From Chaetorhynchus papuensis (taxonomy: Eukaryota; Chordata; Aves; Passeriformes; Rhipiduridae): 64,000 nt of DNA. The stretch lies in the NCBI GenBank assembly GCA_013396525.1, contig VWYX01001354.1, positions 4,595 through 68,594 of the forward strand, read 5' to 3'. Positions within the stretch are counted from its first letter, which is position 1. Each line of letters starts with the position of its first letter. The notes under the pieces are model-generated. The model was not told where the DNA came from. It searched no databases and saw only the letters and a program-made list of their open reading frames with translations. Of this stretch, positions 24,996 through 36,165 are shown piece by piece. Position numbers and translations under genes: made by a program.

Positions 24996-26479
24996 TTCTC
25001 CACAGCCTAACTCATAACTATGCACTGCTTGGGTCAGAGGTACATGATTCCAGGCCGCCATCGGCCTCCTGACTGTTGATCCAAGAAAGTACACTTGCAG
25101 AGCATCTTTTTTTTCTGGAGAGAGTTGGTTTTTAGCCAAAATCTAAGCAAGCTTGTCTCTTCAAACGCACAAAAGGTTATTTTAACCTCTGTACTTTGCT
25201 CTCAGTAGAGGAGAGAGCAGCATAAGAGCTCCTCTATGGCTTCTTCCAGTGAAAACAACAAACAAAATGAAGTATTTTGAAGCACTGCAACAATTCCAAA
25301 CATTATCTTTAACAAGAAAAGGTCTTAATGTGTGTGTTACTTATTTACTGAGGGGATCCAGAATAAATCTCTAGAATGAAGCCACATCAATATAGTTGAT
25401 GAATATTTTATATTTCTAATGTAATCTAAGCTTGTTTATCTCAGTGAAACTTCCTGTTTTCTGTGCATAACCTGAAATCTCTTCTCTAACACAGAACAGA
25501 ATACATCAAGTTCCTCATTTTGGTACAATCATCTATTTACCCCTCCTACAGGCCAGACTACAGCAGAGTTAAAGTGAGCAATGTGGAAAATGTAATAGCT
25601 CTGTGAATCAATAAGGATATTAAAAGTGCAGGGTATAAAGGACAGCCACTGCCTGGAGATTGTGGTCCAAGGATTCTTTCCACTGCACCTCTCATTTATC
25701 TAACGCCTACCTGTGATGAGAGCTTTTCCCTGAACCAGTTTATTATTCTGTAGTTTCTCTGGTGTTACAGTCAGCTAAATTACAGAACTTGAGGCTACGA
25801 GAGAGAATTGCATGAGAAATGTATTTGCATTGATTTTACTAATACACATTCAGCAGGATCACAGAAAGCCTCTGGTCAGCTGGCAGAATGCTTCACTCAA
25901 CTTGCATACTTTTGGCACAGGTCTACAAATCCCCCTTCTCCTTCCTTGATTAAAAATGCAACAAAATACACAAGTGAAAGCAATTTTTTTGCAACTTCCT
26001 CCAGAAGAGAGTTAACATGTTTGACAGTTGCCTAAACTGAAGAGCCTTCTCTTCAGAAAACACTTAATGAATCACCATCCCTTAATATATTCAAGGGAAC
26101 ATATGCAGATTAATTTGCATCTTTAATTCAGGAGTGTAGAGCAAGTAATAGGAGAGTTGCAGTTGCTGCCTATGCACCCATTTCTCTTATTTAGAAGTCA
26201 CATGTTGCCCAAGACCATCCTACTATATTTCAAATATCCTTGTATACTTCACCATTCCAATTCACAAAAATCAGATTAATCTGATTGCAAATGTTTTCTG
26301 CCTTCACTAACACCACTAACATTCATTGTATTGCTGCCATGGCTCATGGGAGGGAATAAAAGTCTATACTGAGATTTTTAGCCCAGTTTTGAATTCTGAC
26401 CTAAGGTTCAGGCACTGGGTTGGCCACAGCCAGCAGCTGTAGGATGACATTGTTGAGACGTGAGCATCTGAGATCCCAC

Positions 26480-26495
26480 TGTTTGCTAGCAAACA
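26480..26495. promoter_or_regulatory. Perfect 16-bp palindrome with forkhead-like half sites
   Basis: TGTTTGCTAGCAAACA is identical to its reverse complement. Each half, TGTTTGC, resembles a forkhead (FOX) binding core. Flanking CCAC and CAGTGG extend the symmetry with a 2-base bulge, so a short cruciform is also possible. Regulatory function is not shown. Confidence 0.25.
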
Positions 26496-27506
26496 CAGTG
26501 GAAGGTTGGGGTTTTTAGGAGATAGAAATTAGCTTCAAAGTCAGTAAGACAAATGCTTTAGTAACTCAAATGTGTTATGCATTCATATGGAACTAAAATC
26601 TTCTGTACTTTGAAGTGATACACACCTGTATCAATAGCCAGTTTAAGAAGCAAAAGAAAATTATCCGCAGGTAATCTTTGGAGTAAGATGAGATTATATA
26701 AAAACACCCCAAAACAACCCAACTAGTGCCTGCAATCTGTTTGTGGAGATACCATCCATGAGACACACTCAGTATGACACCTGTTGATCACAAGGAACAG
26801 CGATTCTTTTCCATCAGTTACTTCATAATGACAGAATTCAATTTAGAGCCACAAAAAACAGCAGCAAAGTGCCCTCTGCCTGTCAGCTTCTTTCTGCAAC
26901 AAGTCTAAGCACTAGACAAAAATAAGGATGAAAATACAATTCATTCTCATGAAGAAAAAGGATTTACAGCACTCAGAGCCCTGTACCAGCTGTATGCATA
27001 AACCTTGATTTAATTGGCAGAAGTGGATGATTTAAGAAGTCATAATGATAAGTACACAGACACAAAACACGAAACTCATAGGCGGCGCTTCTGTCTGGAA
27101 GAAAAAGGAGATAATACACTGAATAATGAGCTTTTCTGTTACCTAGGTTTTGATGGTGAGATTGCCAAGGTTATTGCCTAGTCAGATACTTAACAAACTT
27201 AGCGGTGCCCAAACCCACAGATATCAAAGCAGTGCAGTAAAGGTTACACAGCACGGGTGAAGATCCTTGGGTTAGCCTGAACTAGCACAAAACTGAGCAT
27301 GCAAGGAAGAAGCCTTGCAGTCTTTGTCCAGGGGACAGATCTGCCACAGCTGGTGGAGTGGCTGATCAATATCTCCTTCCATAATTGGGATTCACATCTA
27401 TAATGACAGCACTGCTGGGCTCATCTCACACATACTGTCCTGCATAAACTCCTGCCTTAAGTGGGCTGCAGCTCAATCTGTCTTGAAGTTGAAAGACAGT
27501 CCTTGA

Positions 27507-27531
27507 ATGCTTAAGCTTAATGCTTAAGCAT
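27507..27531. repeat. 10-bp perfect inverted repeat, 5-base loop
   Basis: ATGCTTAAGC (27507-27516) and GCTTAAGCAT (27522-27531) are exact reverse complements around TTAAT. Each arm itself contains the 8-bp palindrome GCTTAAGC. Confidence 0.9.
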
Positions 27532-28727
27532 GTAGATGAAAAAATAAAACAAGCCAGGGTTTTCTTGCACAAAAATCCCCCAAGTTACTATTATTTCAGT
27601 TAGCTTATGGATGAGGAGCTGGGTATTTCATTCTTCCCTTTTCTTCTACATGTTTCACGGGGGTCATGACAATGGAATACACGAGAAGTTACTCAAAGCC
27701 TGTTGCTTTTATAAATTGATTCTTTCCATCACAGTACAAACATGTTTTCAGTCTGTTTGTTGGAGTCCTGTCCCTTACTGTTATCCTCTTACATCTTAAC
27801 TTAGTTAATTTTTCTGAAAAAATGCATAAACTATAATAGCTGCACTTCTGATAGCTCTGTTTTTCTCTCACCTGAAAGACAAAATTCGTATTTCCTTTTT
27901 ATCCTTAAGATCCTCTCGGAACTGGTATTTCCAGTACCTTGACTGAGACAGTCAAAGTAAAGGCTTTAGCAGAAGTTGCATGATTTTTCCGTCTTGCAAA
28001 CAGAGCTGAAAAAAATCACATTTATTCAGAAAAAGAGCCACAGCACATGGATCATATCGGATGGATAACTCCCAGCATGACTGGAGTTTTCAGTAAACAC
28101 AGCAAATGACATGCTAATAAAGCAGATGATAGATTTGGCACTCAGAGGGCTTTTTTTTTTAGTTCCTTCTCCCCTTCTTACTCCACTGACAATCTTTTCC
28201 TCTACAGCATATAGAAATCAGACTAAGGAAAGATAAAATGCCCTGCCAAGGACTGTTCAATAACATGGGCAGGCTTCCACCTGGCTCTTCACCCATCCTT
28301 CAGCCAAAAACATTAATTAGTTACAAACACCGTCATGAAAAACCATCTTGAAGTCCAGCCTAAAATCCAGCCATTTCATTATTTAGGGAGCACTTTTATT
28401 TTTTTTCCTGCACCATTCTCCACACCCCAAGTCACAGCCATCTTCACACTCATAAGGGATGCAACCCTGCAATATCACTAAAGACAAAATGCCAATCCAA
28501 TTTTAGCTCCCGAGGCTCTGCAGTGACGGCTTGTGACGAGGTAATCCAGGCATGGTATCATTTCAGGGCCTTAGATCTGAGCTGGCAGCCCTGGGTAATG
28601 TCAGCTCTGCTGTTCCAAGCATCCCCAGAGAGAAGGACACAAGCCTCCCTTGGGTCCTCCTAGCCATACACTGCTCATGCCTTCCCTGGCCTTTACCCTT
28701 CCTGCAGCTGCCAGGATCTCCTGCTTG

Positions 28728-28771
28728 CTCTGTTTGCAGGTCTGTATTTCTCTGTTTGCAGGTCTGTATTT
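28728..28771 (+). repeat. 22-bp tandem duplication
   Basis: Two exact adjacent copies of CTCTGTTTGCAGGTCTGTAT plus TT, at 28728-28749 and 28750-28771. Each copy contains a TTTGCAGGT core that looks like a splice acceptor, but no exon follows. Confidence 0.95.
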
Positions 28772-30102
28772 AGCTCGTGCCCGAGTCTGAACCCTGCCCT
28801 GCGAGTTTACCAACCCTCAGGACTTCTCTCATCACAAAAGCACCTCAAGTGCTTCTGCTGCTTCAGGGACTGCTCCCCATGGCAGTCTTAGTCCTTTGTC
28901 CTCAGCCCGACCCTTTTGTCCTTCCTTTTGTAAAAGCATCTCTGACTGAACTCGGGCAAAAATAATTTTGATTTAAAAAGGCAGGAGAGATGAAAATCAA
29001 CTCTTTGTACTCACTCATTTGTGTCTCAGCCCATTATTGGATTTTGATGATAATCTGTTTGCTTCTCTTTAGATCAAAAGATTACTTTCTCCTTTTCAGG
29101 ACATGGTAATGAAAATGTTTTCTCTGTCTTTTAACCATTTGAAAAACACTACTAAAATTTGAAACAAGGACTGAGCTATGAAGCTTGCCTTTTTAATTTA
29201 AAAAATTTTTAAACAGACACAAATTCTTCAGTTTAAACAGTACCAAGACATGCAACAATATCTGTGTACATGTACATATATACACACCAAAAAACAAATT
29301 TCAGCCATACTGAATAAGGTGCACTCCAAAATGTCACTGAAACCACTGATTTCATCTAGATCTAGAGCACATCATCTATCACCACCACTTGCATACACCC
29401 AGATGAAGCACCTGCGGGTGCCAGCAGGAACCCCTCAATTTACTTTGGAGGATCTTAACTCAGGCCTCAGTGTTGTCCTCACAAATATCCTCATTTGCTG
29501 GCTCTGGCCAGCAGGTGAGCATGAAATGGAGAGATCTGGATATCAGATGACAGATAAGAAAACATCTATTCAGAATACACCAAAAAAAAAAAATCGGAAT
29601 TTATTTTGTTTAAACATACACCTGCAAAATGTATATTCACCTATGGTTAGTCTCCTGTAACTCCTGGCTTACCATGAAAGAATAATTTCCATCTACTTTA
29701 ACAATGTCTGAGGTCAAAGACTGGCTTGATTACGTGTTTTCAGCATGAGAACATTGTCACACACATAAGAAAAAAAGAGTCAAAAAGTCGAATTTGCATT
29801 TTAAGCTCAAAATAACTGTCAAACCACTAAATACAGAAAGGCAGCCCTTACATCAGCCACATCACCTGAAGCTGTCCTCAGAGGTAGAGTGGATGGATGA
29901 AGTTCAGCCAAGCACTCCCACAGATAGCAGAGAGAAAGGGAGGCAGGACTTTTTTTTCTCTACTTGACCATCTCAAACTTACTTGAAGGCACGGGATAGC
30001 ATTGCTATTGACTGTCCCAAAAGATAAATCATTCCACCCCTGACAGAAGGAATGAATTCCCATTAATTTTATTATTTGCCATTACAGTTTTCAGTCGAGG
30101 AC

Positions 30103-30688
30103 TGCGTCATGGCTTAACCCCAGACAGCAACAAACTCCCAAACTGCTGCTTTCTCACTCCCCTCCAGGGGGAGAATTCGAAGGGTAAAAAGGGAAAAAAA
30201 CCTCATGGGTTGAGACAAAAGACAGTTTAACAGCTAAAGCAATGTCCACCCACACAAGCAAAGCAGAACAAGGAATTCATTCACCACTTCCCACTGGTGG
30301 CAGGTGTTCAGCCATCCCCAGGACAGCAGGGCTCCATCACACATAACAGCGACTCGGGAAGACAAACATCATCACTCTGAACGTCCCCCCACCAACGCTG
30401 CTGCTTCTTCCCCCTAGTTTATATGCTGAGCATGATGCCATATGGTCTGGAATATCTCTTGGGTGGGTTGGGATCAGCTGTCTTGGCTGTGTCCCCTCCC
30501 AACTCCTTGTGCTCACACTCACTGGTGAGGCCGGGCAAGAGGCGGAAAAGGCCTCTTGTGCAAGGCCTGCTCAGCAATAACCAAAACATCCCTGAGTCCT
30601 CAACACTGTTTTAGTCACAAATCCAAACAGCCCCAAACCAGCTACTCTGAAGAAAAAAAAAAACCCTGTCTCAACCCAAACCAGGCCA
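30103..30688 (-). mobile_element. Near-complete solo LTR of an avian endogenous retrovirus
   Basis: About 586 bases match, from end to end, an abundant bird LTR family read on the minus strand. The + strand left end TGCGTCATGGCTTAACCCCA is the reversed U5 end, and the right end TCAACCCAAACCAGGCCA is the reversed U3 start. Inside, the minus strand carries a TATA-like GCATATAAA (complement of 30418-30426), a GACGTTC region near 30380, and the family's conserved poly(A)-proximal GTTAAACTGTC (complement of about 30223-30233). No gag, pol or env sequence adjoins either end, so this is a solo LTR left by recombination. The terminal bases are mutated and I could not find a matching target-site duplication, consistent with an old insertion. 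Confidence 0.85.
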
Positions 30689-33086
30689 TTCTGTTTCTGC
30701 TTAAAAGGGAATTAAGGGCAAGCACTAAGCTTACTAATAAAACAGTTAACTGCCAAGAATGATGGTACTGAACCTGACTACAGAGGAAAGAAGAGGAAAA
30801 CACAGAAGATTAACGTTTTAAACCTTCTAATTGCAAGAAGGACAAATTCTCATGTTTGACTGAGGATACTAGATTTGAACTAGCAGTAGGACATCCTCAT
30901 GAAGTTGAAAAAACAACCAGACCTCCTCCAAGCACATGGTAAAGCACAGTGATTATATCATAGATGGCAGAGAACCAAGAAGTTGCACGTCACCAGCAAC
31001 ACTTACACAGATACTTGAACAGGCTAAATTTCTCATTCTACCTCTCCCATTAATTGTATTACTACACCTTCCCACCTTTCCACAGGACTCAAAGTACTAC
31101 ACTAAGCAACGTGTCAGACAGATCCTGACATTTTCTCGCGACTTGCTTCTTGAATATGCTTGCCAAAAATCAATTATCAATAAAAGTCAAGAAGATGCCA
31201 AAAGTCAAGAAGGTACAAATACAGGAATATTTTGCTTATGAGATTCAGTCTCTACTTGCTTTAGTTGATGCAGAACCAGCCCTTATTTCCAGGAATCTCT
31301 TGCATCATTGAACCAGTTACAGACATACAGTTCTAAAAATAAGATGATCAATTTTTCTTAAATGATTTGCAGAACCATCTAGAAGAATGCAAACATTCAA
31401 AGTGCATGTTCCCAAGACCTGTTAGAATGTTAAACCCAGATCTCCAGCAGCTCTGCATCTGTTTTTCCTCATCTTGCAGTGTGTCAATTTTTGGCTGTTA
31501 AAAAAAGATCAATAATAGAATTATTAGATCAACATTGTATTTCCTACATAATTTCTCTTCTGTACTATTTCAACAGAGGGAGTGTTAGACAGTCTGCTAA
31601 ATGGTAGACTACTCTACTATAGACATCTTGCCTCAGTCAGCCTGCAGGACCGGCCATTAAGATGGTGTTATCCCCAAATTTATATCAAAAATCACCCCCC
31701 ATGGAACTGTTCTTGCAGACTGAAGTGCCCATGACACACGTGATGTCCTCCCCTAGTCTTCCCAAGAATAGATGAAGTAGCACAAAGCCTGGAGAGCAAT
31801 GCACATAAGAGAAATAACACAGTGAAGGACAACGCAAGGACAGATGTGGTGAAATAAATTCTTGCATACACAGAGCACCAGCCTGCTCTGTACCTCTAAT
31901 TAGGCAGGGGGGAAATTAAACACACCACCTCCCTTTCCACAACCTCCTCTCGTTTTCTCAAGAAGCAGCCTTCTTTTATAGACCTTAAACAAAATACACA
32001 CCTTTTCCCCTACCCCCAAATAAAATCACCCATTCACATTAGTGAGGCCTAAAAAGATGTGGCAAAGAGAATCAAAAGAGTGCAAACAGGAGGAGCAGAC
32101 AACAGGTTATGTTTCCTTTGACATGGCACTTGCTGCATTTAAGATCATCTTTAGAAAGACAGATCAAAGAGCAAGGATAAATCTGCAAAAGTCCTTAACT
32201 TTACCCTCCAATCTCACATAAATTCTGAACTATTATGATGTTTTTGAAGTCTTATGCAAATTCCCTTTTCTACTGCAGTAGAAGCAAAAACAATAAAAGG
32301 GAGAAAAGGACACTGGTATCTTCCAGAAAACATTATTTTCAATATTCCAAATAAAAGTTCATCCAGCTGCTGAACACAGCACTACATCCTCTGCATCAAT
32401 GAACTCCAATTTAACTTTTATCCCATGTCTAACCAAGGAAGCAGACCAAGACTACAGCATCTTAGGTTCTTAGCTAATGTATGCAGAGAGCTGTAATACC
32501 CACAGTCATCTGAGAACTGAAGAGAGGAAACACACTCCCACTAAAGCTGTCACTGGAGCACAATATATTAGGTGTTGTCATGAATGGAGCATACATCAAG
32601 AGAGAGAGTTTCATTTCTATGACATGATAAACTTCCATCCTAGTGAATTAATACAGTGTTAAAAAAGGTGTTATGGAGCTCCCACATCTGAGCCTTTCCA
32701 CACAAAATTCATTTACAAAACCACCTGAGCAGAATTTGTCTGTTCAATAGGCTGTGTATGGGCATTTCAGCTGTGGCAGTGAACAATTCATCTGTACCTA
32801 AGACAAGACAAATGAAAAAATATTCCAGCAAAGAAAGTTGCATGCTTGGCAGAAGAAAAGTATGAAGCTTGCATTTAGTAAAAGGAACCAGTTTTTATTT
32901 CTGTTCCTTACATTTCATCTGCTCCAATTCTGCATTTCAGAGAGAAAAAAAAAAGGAAACCAAGTATTTTCTTTTTACCTGCTACCCACAGTTACACTAA
33001 GTGCAATGAAAGTTAACATTAAAAATTTCACCAAATTAAATATTAACTCACAGATGCTGATACAAAATGTATCTTCAAATTAACCA
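30689..33086. other. Non-coding sequence between two LTRs
   Basis: About 2.4 kb with no retroviral domains, so the two flanking LTRs do not bracket a provirus. The longest frame (30936-31241, about 101 codons, plus strand) has no recognisable motif. Confidence 0.55.
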
Positions 33087-33450
33087 TATCATGGTATACT
33101 GGGATAGAGTTAACTTCCTTCATAGCAGCCCAGATGGTGCTGGGTTTTATATCTGTGGTTAAATAGCTTTGGTAACTCATCAGTGTTTTGGCAACTGCTG
33201 AACAGTGCTTGTAGAGCATCAAGGCCACCTTTTTTTCCCCAATTTGTCCCCTCAGTGAGTGGAGTGGGCAAGAGGCTGGGAGGGAATGCAGCTGGGACAG
33301 CTGACCCTGACTCCCCAAGGGAGTAGCCCAGAGCACAGAACACCAAACTCTGTGATTAAACTGGAGACAGCCTGGCCCAGGTAGGCATCACTTATCAGTC
33401 TGATGGTGGGAGGTAGTGAGTGATTTCCTTCGCATCCCACGTTTATTTCT
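33087..33450 (+). mobile_element. Truncated, diverged LTR of a related avian retrovirus family
   Basis: The segment begins TATCATGGTATACTGGGATA and continues with AGAGTTAACTTCCTTCATAG, the same U3 start as the LTR at 30103-30688 but on the opposite strand. It continues through GGGACAGCTGACCCTGACTC and, near 33400, GGTGGGAGGTAGTGAGTGAT. That second part matches a sister subfamily rather than the first LTR. The U5 end is missing and the 3' boundary is approximate. Overlapping minus-strand frames of 60-100 codons here are by-products. No coding retroviral sequence adjoins it. Confidence 0.75.
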
Positions 33451-34605
33451 CTCCTCCTAATCAGAAGTCAGTTAATCAGCGTTCCTTTTCGATTTGTTTT
33501 TTGGTTTAGTTCTTGTGGCAGTGTACAAGAGGCCATGGAACTGAGCTGTGCCATGGAATGGAATGGAAGAAACTCAAAGGGCAGCCAAACAGGAGCATCT
33601 CAACATCTCCTAGAACAGTGCCGTAGGAAGTCAGGGAACATCCATTCTGGGAAGCAAAACCTGTAATTTAAACTAGAGGAGCCAGCAGCTCACCTGCAGA
33701 CAGTGAGCAGGGCTGCTGCAGAGCAGCAGTCACAGCACGAGCTTGGCTGGACACACATCGTGCTAAACACAACGAGAATCTGCCTTTGGACAAGGCCAGC
33801 AAACAACTGCTTCAGTCAGAACTTGAGCCAAACTGAGCTCCCAACTATTTCTGGTCCTCATCAAGCTGAAGCTTCCTAAATGAATGAGATTGAAAATTCA
33901 GTTTCCTTCCCAGATCTGCCTCTGATCTGATCTAGACACAAACTGAAATCCATCAGACCATGACCAAACAGCAGAGCGAGTGTGCACTGCCACAGCCTCG
34001 CTGCTGGGCTCCACCTCCAGCGCTGCACCACCTCCCCATGCAGGTGTGAAACTGCCTGGGCAGGCTTTAGGTCTCTGCTTGGCTACTACCAGCTATCAGA
34101 TCCCCAGAGCACTGTATAATTCCCACTGATTTCATCTTCAAAGCCAGAAGAAGCAGAGTATTTTGCTCTCCAAACCCACAGCATCGGGTTTTTTCTTTAC
34201 TGACAGGCAATTTAAAAACTAAACAAAGACACAGAAATTGCTTTTGCTACGACACAAAAATGTTAGCAAATAATTGTTACCTCATAACAACATATCTTTA
34301 TGTTATATCCTGATTTTGGGAAGCTAAATGCTTTTACCTACACAAATAAATAGGTGTAAGCAAAGAACAGCAGAGTCCAGGTCTTCCATGTCTGCTTGTC
34401 CTCTGCCTTCAACTCACCTTGTTTATTCCATTTCTGTCTTGAAGAGATTTCTATCTATTTTATACAGCACCATAACCCCACACAGAGATTTCCGGACCCA
34501 AGAAAAAATAAACACATCATTAATAATAAAATGATAACTTAGAGTCAGAACAAGTCTTCATCTGAGCAGTTTTTTAAACCTCTTCTGTACAGGATTAAAA
34601 CCTTC

Positions 34606-34800
34606 TGCTTATTTATATAGAGCATATGTATATACGTACTTGCACACCTACACATGTGTCTATATAAATACTTGTATATATACAGCCCGTACACATTTGA
34701 CATATATAATCTACAATTTTATAAAGATTTCATACTAGAACTTGTAAAATTTACATATATATATATACACATATGCTTCATATATATTGTATCATATACA
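34606..34800. repeat. AT-rich stretch with (TA)n
   Basis: Dense TATA and ACATAT words, with the purest dinucleotide run ATATATATATATAC at about 34755-34768. Low-complexity DNA. Many TATA-like words here carry no promoter meaning by themselves. Confidence 0.85.
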
Positions 34801-36039
34801 AGGGTGACTGGTCACCTGCTTCCTCCAGACTGTTAAATCCATTTCTCTGTAGAGAAGCAATCCTTTTTCCAAAGTTAAAAACACTGAGGGTGCCAAAAGC
34901 AGAAAGTGACAGAAAAGTCCAGATGTTGAGAAGACAACCAACCACACTGATCCCACTTGCCAGCAGGAGGGCAGAAGCAGCAGGAGCAGAGGCCCAGAGC
35001 ACTGAGGGCTGGGAAGTCTGTGTGGGTACCACCACTGGACCTGGGAGCCTCCCACACTCCCTGTGGAGGACGACAGGAGTGACTGGGAAGCCCATAGAGA
35101 ATATTCCAAACAGAACAGCAGGAAAGAGTCCAAAATGGACTGTTCCAGAACGGAAATTTTGCCTTAATAACTTTCCCACCATCCCTACTACCTCCCTTTT
35201 CAACTTGCTGCTTTAGAAACCAAAGATGAGGCACTAAAATGGTGCATTTATGGACTTGGTAGTGCTGCATAAGCTTATAACTCAGTAGACTTTATGACTG
35301 CAAGTCATTTGTATTGATTTATTTACTTCATTAGTGGGGGGAAGATGTAATTCTGCATTGATGGAGAATCAAACTGAAGAACGAATAGCTGATTAGGCAT
35401 TTTAAAATCACATTTCGTAGTGAAGTTTTATAATGGCACATCCAAAATTAAATACTAAGAGTATAAACAACCTAAATCTAAAGTTAGAAACTTAAATCAT
35501 TGATCTGACCTGTAGACAAATGAGTTATGCAGCTGCTTTACAAACTCTCACCTTTCCTCCCCTACTTGATGAAGTTTTGCAGGATGTGCTAATGTAATTA
35601 TGAAAGCTCTTTAACTGCATAAACAACACTGCAAGTTTTTACTCCTGGGCTTTGAAGGCACTGTGTTGACTGAAACCAACAGCTTCCTGTAAGCATAGCT
35701 GGATACTCAGGGAACTCCCTTCCTACCAGCTGTGGTACACAATGCAGTAAAAACACTGTGCCTTGGAATCCCAAACCATTTTGGCATTTTCCTTTGATGC
35801 AGGCTCTCCAGCAGCACTCTGGGATAATTATCATTAAAGCAATAATTTGGCAAGCAGGAAATATAATCTTTAAGTGGGAAATTAATCTTCCCAGACTAGG
35901 AGATGTAAATATTTAATTCTGAGGAGAAAAAATTAATACAGGAAGTTGGAAAAAGATGCGAGTCTATGAATAACAATAATTGCCACCTTTCTACTGGGCA
36001 CCTCAAAGTAGTATAAAAGGATAAATAAGCATTTTTTTT

Positions 36040-36165
36040 CTTGATTTAACTGTGGGAAAGGTGAGTGCAAATTGCTCAAGGCCACAGAGTGAGCCAGAGG
36101 TGTAATCAAGGTGCAAGGCTGAGGCTCTTCAGTCCTGCTCCACTAGCCTGCCACACCTTATCATG
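36040..36165 (+). mobile_element. Ancient MIR-like SINE fragment
   Basis: GCAAATTGCTCAAGGCCACA near 36067 parallels the conserved MIR segment around 'aacttgcccaaggtcacaca'. Downstream, CTCTTCAGTCCTGCTCCACT near 36125 parallels the MIR 3' region. The copy is strongly diverged, as expected for CORE-SINE relics shared by amniotes. A + strand donor-like AAGGTGAGTG lies inside it and should not be read as an exon end without other support. Confidence 0.4.

Larger units (their letters stand above)
24996..30102. other. Non-coding unique sequence
   Basis: No supported gene. It contains a perfect palindrome at 26480-26495, an inverted repeat at 27507-27531 and a 22-bp tandem duplication at 28728-28771, reported separately. 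A 112-base exon-like segment at 29402-29513 is discussed as a weak finding. Confidence 0.5.

Noticed and set aside
30103..33450. A provirus bounded by the two LTRs
   Set aside because: The LTRs are in opposite orientation, belong to different subfamilies, and no gag, pol or env sequence lies between them.
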